Origin: Bacillus_AB infantis_B
Lineage (GTDB): Bacteria; Bacillota; Bacilli; Bacillales; Cytobacillaceae
Length of the DNA: 64,000 nucleotides
Assembly (NCBI RefSeq): GCF_008180445.1
Contig: NZ_VTER01000006.1
Coordinates: forward strand, 492,155-556,154
Direction: 5' to 3'
Every line of letters starts with the position of its first letter. Positions within the stretch are counted from its first letter, which is position 1. A model generated the notes under the pieces. It searched no databases, was not told where the DNA came from, and saw only the letters and a list, made by a program, of their open reading frames with translations. A program made the translations under genes and the position numbers. Of the stretch, positions 60,635 to 64,000 are shown piece after piece.

Positions 60635-61510
60635 TCATTCAAGGATATAAGGATGATCCAAAACGTCATAACCATCTTCCCTGCTCCCGATCTCATTGCC
60701 GTCTTTAAATACAGCTTCAAAGAAACGGGATGCCGGTTCTGCCAGTTCTTTATAATAATCGCTGAACAAGGAGGCTGCATGGGCGCCGAGCCACTGATCC
60801 GGAAGAAGCTCGGCAGGCAGTCCGGGATCGACGAAGAGGAACTTCCTGTATTCATGGACCAGTCCCGTCCTCTCTACAAAACAGTCTGCATCTGTCATAA
60901 GCCCTTTCTGGATCCTGCTTTTGGCAATAATGTATTTCTCGCTGTATTCACTAATGAAGCTCTGATATTTCCCATTGATTTCGTTAAGGTCCCAGCTTTT
61001 CGCGACAATCCTGCTGTTCTCATGCGGGCCTTCATATTCAGCGACGAAAAAATCAACATAATCTTCAATCTTATATTTTTCAATCAAGTCGGAAACCTGC
61101 TTTTCCAGATTGTTTGCAGAAATCCAGCAGCTGCTGGAAAAAGAGCCGAATCCGCTCCAGACCAGCTCTTTTCTCAGTTCATCCCTGACAGATCTGATTT
61201 CTTCCGGTATCGTATACATGAGCATGCGCCATTTGCCGTCCCACTCTTCCGGCTTAAGCTTGAAGATCCGCTTTCCCGCTTCTTCTATTCTTTTCTGGCC
61301 CCGATCGGTCAAAGAATAATAGCTCTTATTGCCAGCCTTTTCGGCTTGCACCCATCCTTGCTTATTCATTCTGGAAATTGCTGCCCTAACCGACTGGTCA
61401 TTATGCCCGAATTCACTTAAAAGCCTGATCAGGCTGCCTATCCAGATTTTGCTCCCGTAGTGTGAGATATAATCTCCATACAATGTAAAAATCATCGATC
61501 TTGTATTCAA
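60635..61510 (-). CDS. paaX: PaaX-family transcriptional repressor
   Basis: 291-residue regulator of phenylacetate degradation, which in E. coli responds to phenylacetyl-CoA. The N-terminal winged-helix region has SMIFTLYGDYISHYG and VRAAISRMNKQGW; the PaaX core LMYTIPEEIRSVRDELRKEL and GFGSFSSSCWIS follows. The start is TTG 61508-61510 after AAAGGATG. It lies 126 bases after the thiolase gene on the same strand, so it may be cotranscribed, with feedback on the paa operon. Family match is clear. Confidence 0.9.
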   Translation of the reverse strand: MNTRSMIFTLYGDYISHYGSKIWIGSLIRLLSEFGHNDQSVRAAISRMNKQGWVQAEKAGNKSYYSLTDRGQKRIEEAGKRIFKLKPEEWDGKWRMLMYTIPEEIRSVRDELRKELVWSGFGSFSSSCWISANNLEKQVSDLIEKYKIEDYVDFFVAEYEGPHENSRIVAKSWDLNEINGKYQSFISEYSEKYIIAKSRIQKGLMTDADCFVERTGLVHEYRKFLFVDPGLPAELLPDQWLGAHAASLFSDYYKELAEPASRFFEAVFKDGNEIGSREDGYDVLDHPYILE

Positions 61511-61636
61511 AGCTCTTCATCCTTTTCTTTCCCTCTGCCATATGCTGTCCCATGCTGTAGAGACTGATGGCCCGGCCTCTATTAGTGCAATACATATATA
61601 TTACATGAAAATTCTTATTTTTGAAACAGAGGGATC

Positions 61637-62839
61637 TTATTCTTCCCAGCGCTCCAGAATCGCTGCAATCCCCTGGCCCACACCGACACACATCGCCGCC
61701 ATGGCATAACGGCCGTTTCTTCTTTTCATTTCATGGACCAATGAAGTCAATATCCTTGCCCCGCTTGCACCAAGGGGATGGCCAAAGGCGATGGCCCCTC
61801 CATTCACATTCACACGGGCTGGATCCAGGCCGAGCTGATCAATGCAGGCAATAGACTGGGCGGCAAAAGCCTCGTTCAACTCAATAAGGTCTATCTCTTC
61901 GAGTGAAATCCCGGCCCGTACAATAGCCTTTCGAACTGCCGGCACAGGGCCGATTCCCATGATAGAAGGTTCAACACCTGCAACAGCTGAAGCTGAGTAT
62001 TTGGCAAGCGGGCTAAGCCCAAGCTCAGCCGCTTTTTCTGCACTCATCAGCAAAAGGACAGAGGCCCCATCATTGATCCCGGATGAATTTCCTGCCGTTA
62101 TTGTGCCTCCGGGAAACAGGGGCTTCAGCTGGCTAAGCTTCTCAAAGGTAGTAGTCGGACGCGGATGCTCATCAACCGAGAAGGTTTTGAACTCACCTTT
62201 GTTTAATAGGTCAACGGGGATGATTTCATCGGTCAGCCTCCCCTCCTCCATCGCTGCCTTCGCCTTCATCTGGCTTTCAAATGCAAAAAGGTCCTGCCTT
62301 TCCCTGGTTAACCCGAATTTCTTTGCTACATTTTCAGCCGTTTCCGGCATCGACTCTGCTCCATACATCTTCATCAATGCCGGGTTTGTAAAACGCCAGC
62401 CGATCGTTGTGTCGTAAAGCTGCATGTTCCCTCGCTGAAATTCATTTTCAGGCTTGGCCATGACAAAGGGAGCTCTTGTCATGCTTTCTGTTCCCCCTGC
62501 AATAAATATATCTCCTTCACCCGCCAAAATCGCTCTTGCCGCATAATTGACCGCATCAAGTCCTGAACCGCAGAGCCGATTAACCGTCGTACCCGCTGTT
62601 TCGACCGGCAGCCCTGCCAGAAGGGCTGCCATCCTGGCGACATTCCGGTTATCTTCACCGGCCTGGTTGGCATTTCCCAATATAACTTCCTCAATATCCT
62701 CAGGAAGGACCCGGGGATTCCTTGCCAGCAATCCTTTTATGCTAACAGCTGCCAGATCATCCGGCCTGACATTTTTCAGGCTTCCTTTATACCTGCCGAT
62801 CGGAGTGCGGACAGCATCAATGATGACAGCTTCCCTCAT
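61637..62839 (-). CDS. 3-oxoadipyl-CoA/acetyl-CoA thiolase (PaaJ/PcaF-like)
   Basis: 400-residue thiolase. It has Cys90 (TVNRLCGSGLDAV), GGTESMTRAPFVM, LNEAFAAQ, GGAIAFGHPLGASGAR and CVGVGQG. The block DTTIGWRFTNPALM and the opening DAVRTPIGRYKGSLKNVRPDDLA are typical of the 3-oxoadipyl-CoA thiolases of the phenylacetate and protocatechuate routes. It overlaps the upstream hydroxyacyl-CoA dehydrogenase by 4 bases. It would release acetyl-CoA and succinyl-CoA as the last paa step. Distinct from the truncated thiolase at the left end. Confidence 0.9.
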   Translation of the reverse strand: MREAVIIDAVRTPIGRYKGSLKNVRPDDLAAVSIKGLLARNPRVLPEDIEEVILGNANQAGEDNRNVARMAALLAGLPVETAGTTVNRLCGSGLDAVNYAARAILAGEGDIFIAGGTESMTRAPFVMAKPENEFQRGNMQLYDTTIGWRFTNPALMKMYGAESMPETAENVAKKFGLTRERQDLFAFESQMKAKAAMEEGRLTDEIIPVDLLNKGEFKTFSVDEHPRPTTTFEKLSQLKPLFPGGTITAGNSSGINDGASVLLLMSAEKAAELGLSPLAKYSASAVAGVEPSIMGIGPVPAVRKAIVRAGISLEEIDLIELNEAFAAQSIACIDQLGLDPARVNVNGGAIAFGHPLGASGARILTSLVHEMKRRNGRYAMAAMCVGVGQGIAAILERWEE

Positions 62840-63699
62840 CTTTTCAGCTCCTTTTCCCCATAATCATAAACGCCGCGGCCTGACTTCCTGCCAAGCCGCC
62901 CTGCTTTCACATACTGCTCCAGAAGAGGTGCAGGCCTGTATTTTTCCCCAAGCTTCTCATGAAGATATTTAAGATTGTTCAGCCTTGTATCCAGGCCTAC
63001 CAGGTCCCCCAGTTCAAAGGGTCCCATAGGATAATGAAGCCCCAATTTTATGGCTTTATCGATTTCCTCAGCAGACCCTACCCCTTCCTGCAGCATATAG
63101 AAGGCTTCGTTGCCGACAAGGGCGCTGATGCGGCTCGTAACAAACCCGGGAAATTCATTGATGATGACGGTTTCTTTGCCCATCTCTTCGGCAGTCTGGC
63201 GTATAAATTCCACAGAGTCATCGCTCGTCTCAAGCCCTTTGACAATCTCTACAAGAGGCATTTTATGGACCGGGTTGAAAAAATGCATGGCCAGCACCTT
63301 GTCCGGCCTGCCGGTAAAAGAGCCGATTTCCGTCGGGCTCATTGTCGATGTATTTGAAGCAAAAATGCAGTCTGCTGAAGCATGCTGATCGATTACTTCA
63401 AATATGTTCCTCTTAATATCAAGCCTTTCAGGGACTGCTTCAATGATGAGATCGGCCTCGGCAGCATTGCTTGCCAGGCTTATTGAAAAATGCAGCTTCT
63501 CCCAAGTGTTTGAAACCTCATTTTCTGTCAGCTTGCCCCTTTGCACACCTTTTTGCATGATAGATGAGATTTCTTTTTCAGCATCCTTCAGCTGGGCATC
63601 GCTGATGTCGACCAAGACAGTCTGGAAACCGCTGGCTGCACTAACATAGGCTATGCCCCTGCCCATGACCCCGGAGCCGATGACCACTATCTTTTTCAT
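62836..63699 (-). CDS. 3-hydroxyacyl-CoA dehydrogenase (PaaH/Hbd-like)
   Basis: 287-residue NAD-dependent enzyme. It has GSGVMGRG (8-15), the NAD adenine-site DISDAQL, SNTSTMSPTEI, MHFFNPVHKMPLVEIV (catalytic His region) and HYPMGPFELGDLVGLDT. In E. coli and other paa operons PaaH oxidises 3-hydroxyadipyl-CoA; 3-hydroxybutyryl-CoA is the alternative substrate. GGGGGGATAAGG precedes the ATG at 63699. It overlaps the thiolase by 4 bases, so the pair is coupled. Upstream genes of a paa operon are not in the window; an incomplete gene starts on the other strand. Confidence 0.88.
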   Translation of the reverse strand: MKKIVVIGSGVMGRGIAYVSAASGFQTVLVDISDAQLKDAEKEISSIMQKGVQRGKLTENEVSNTWEKLHFSISLASNAAEADLIIEAVPERLDIKRNIFEVIDQHASADCIFASNTSTMSPTEIGSFTGRPDKVLAMHFFNPVHKMPLVEIVKGLETSDDSVEFIRQTAEEMGKETVIINEFPGFVTSRISALVGNEAFYMLQEGVGSAEEIDKAIKLGLHYPMGPFELGDLVGLDTRLNNLKYLHEKLGEKYRPAPLLEQYVKAGRLGRKSGRGVYDYGEKELKR

Positions 63700-63862
63700 C
63701 CTTATCCCCCCGTACGTGAATTCGTATTGTCAAAACTTTTATAAGAAATAGGCTATAAAATCCTATCAGAGAGGGCTTTTTAAGCAAAAAAATTGCCACC
63801 CCCTGAATTCTGAAGATAATTGAGGTTACCACACACCCAATTCCCAGAAAGGAAGTGACAAG

Positions 63863-64000
63863 TTGTACCCTCAAATTATAACCTATTTATTAACTTTTAT
63901 TAAGTACCAAGATCAAATTCTGCGAACTCTTCTCACCCTGCTTATCGGCAAAAATATGTTTGATAAGCCCAAGGAACAGCCGGTGAACCAGCCTTACCGA
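63863..64000 (+). CDS. 5' part of a possible transposase gene, cut by window
   Basis: 46 codons from TTG 63863 run open to the edge. AAAGGAAG lies a few bases before. The N-terminus is hydrophobic (YLLTFIKYQDQ, LLTLLIGK) and then basic/proline (KPKEQPVNQPYR). This pattern reminds me of the leading part of some Bacillaceae transposases, but no catalytic motif is in view, so the call is weak. If it is an insertion element, it separates the hydroxyacyl-CoA dehydrogenase from upstream paa genes. Confidence 0.4.
   Translation, partial: MYPQIITYLLTFIKYQDQILRTLLTLLIGKNMFDKPKEQPVNQPYR

Overview
The window looks like a chromosomal piece of an endospore-forming Bacillaceae species outside the B. subtilis group. 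The reasons are a B. badius/L. sphaericus-type phenylalanine dehydrogenase, CcpA-type cre sites, GGAGG ribosome binding sites with frequent TTG/GTG starts, collagen-like GXX surface proteins, a CgeB-type spore glycosyltransferase, and palindromic intergenic repeats that I associate with this family. The sequence is a draft: ambiguous bases cluster in the collagen repeats and break two reading frames there. I cannot name the species.

Region 1 (1-20.7 kb, almost all minus strand) is amino-acid and acyl-CoA catabolism. It begins with a beta-oxidation trio (short-chain 3-hydroxyacyl-CoA dehydrogenase, acyl-CoA dehydrogenase, cut thiolase), with plus-strand DegV and metallophosphoesterase genes beside it. 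Next comes a tyrosine/homogentisate operon (hpd, aminotransferase, flavin reductase, fumarylacetoacetase-like gene, hmgA). Upstream of it lies a phenylalanine unit: hot-dog thioesterase, phenylalanine dehydrogenase, and E1alpha, E1beta, E2 and E3 of a 2-oxoacid dehydrogenase complex, with an in-frame stop in E3. A three-gene ABC importer and a nitronate monooxygenase-like gene follow. Three cre-like sites suggest carbon catabolite repression of this block.

Region 2 (21.2-54.4 kb, both strands) is a large surface-glycan island, probably for spores. It holds three collagen-like proteins plus one stand-alone copy of their N-terminal module, two coiled-coil proteins, and several proteins of unknown family. 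There are eight glycosyltransferases in all, among them a polypeptide-GalNAc-transferase-like enzyme, three paralogous short GT2 enzymes and a GT4-CgeB fusion. Two nucleotide-sugar pathways are present: a dTDP-hexose route (aminotransferase, acetyltransferase, RmlA, RmlB, RmlD, RmlC-like) and a UDP-2-acetamido-2,6-dideoxyhexose route (FnlA/CapE-like, RmlD-like, WecB-like, extra SDR). The natural reading is that the sugars are made here, attached by the transferases, and carried by the collagen-like proteins.

Region 3 (54.7-64 kb) holds sulfate permease, APS kinase and ATP sulfurylase, a BCCT betaine transporter, a repeat-rich intergenic stretch, and the end of a phenylacetate locus (paaX-, paaJ- and paaH-like genes). 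The last 138 bases start an incomplete, possibly transposase, gene. With phenylacetate genes in the same window, the phenylalanine unit of region 1 may feed phenylacetyl-CoA into the paa pathway. That link is inference.
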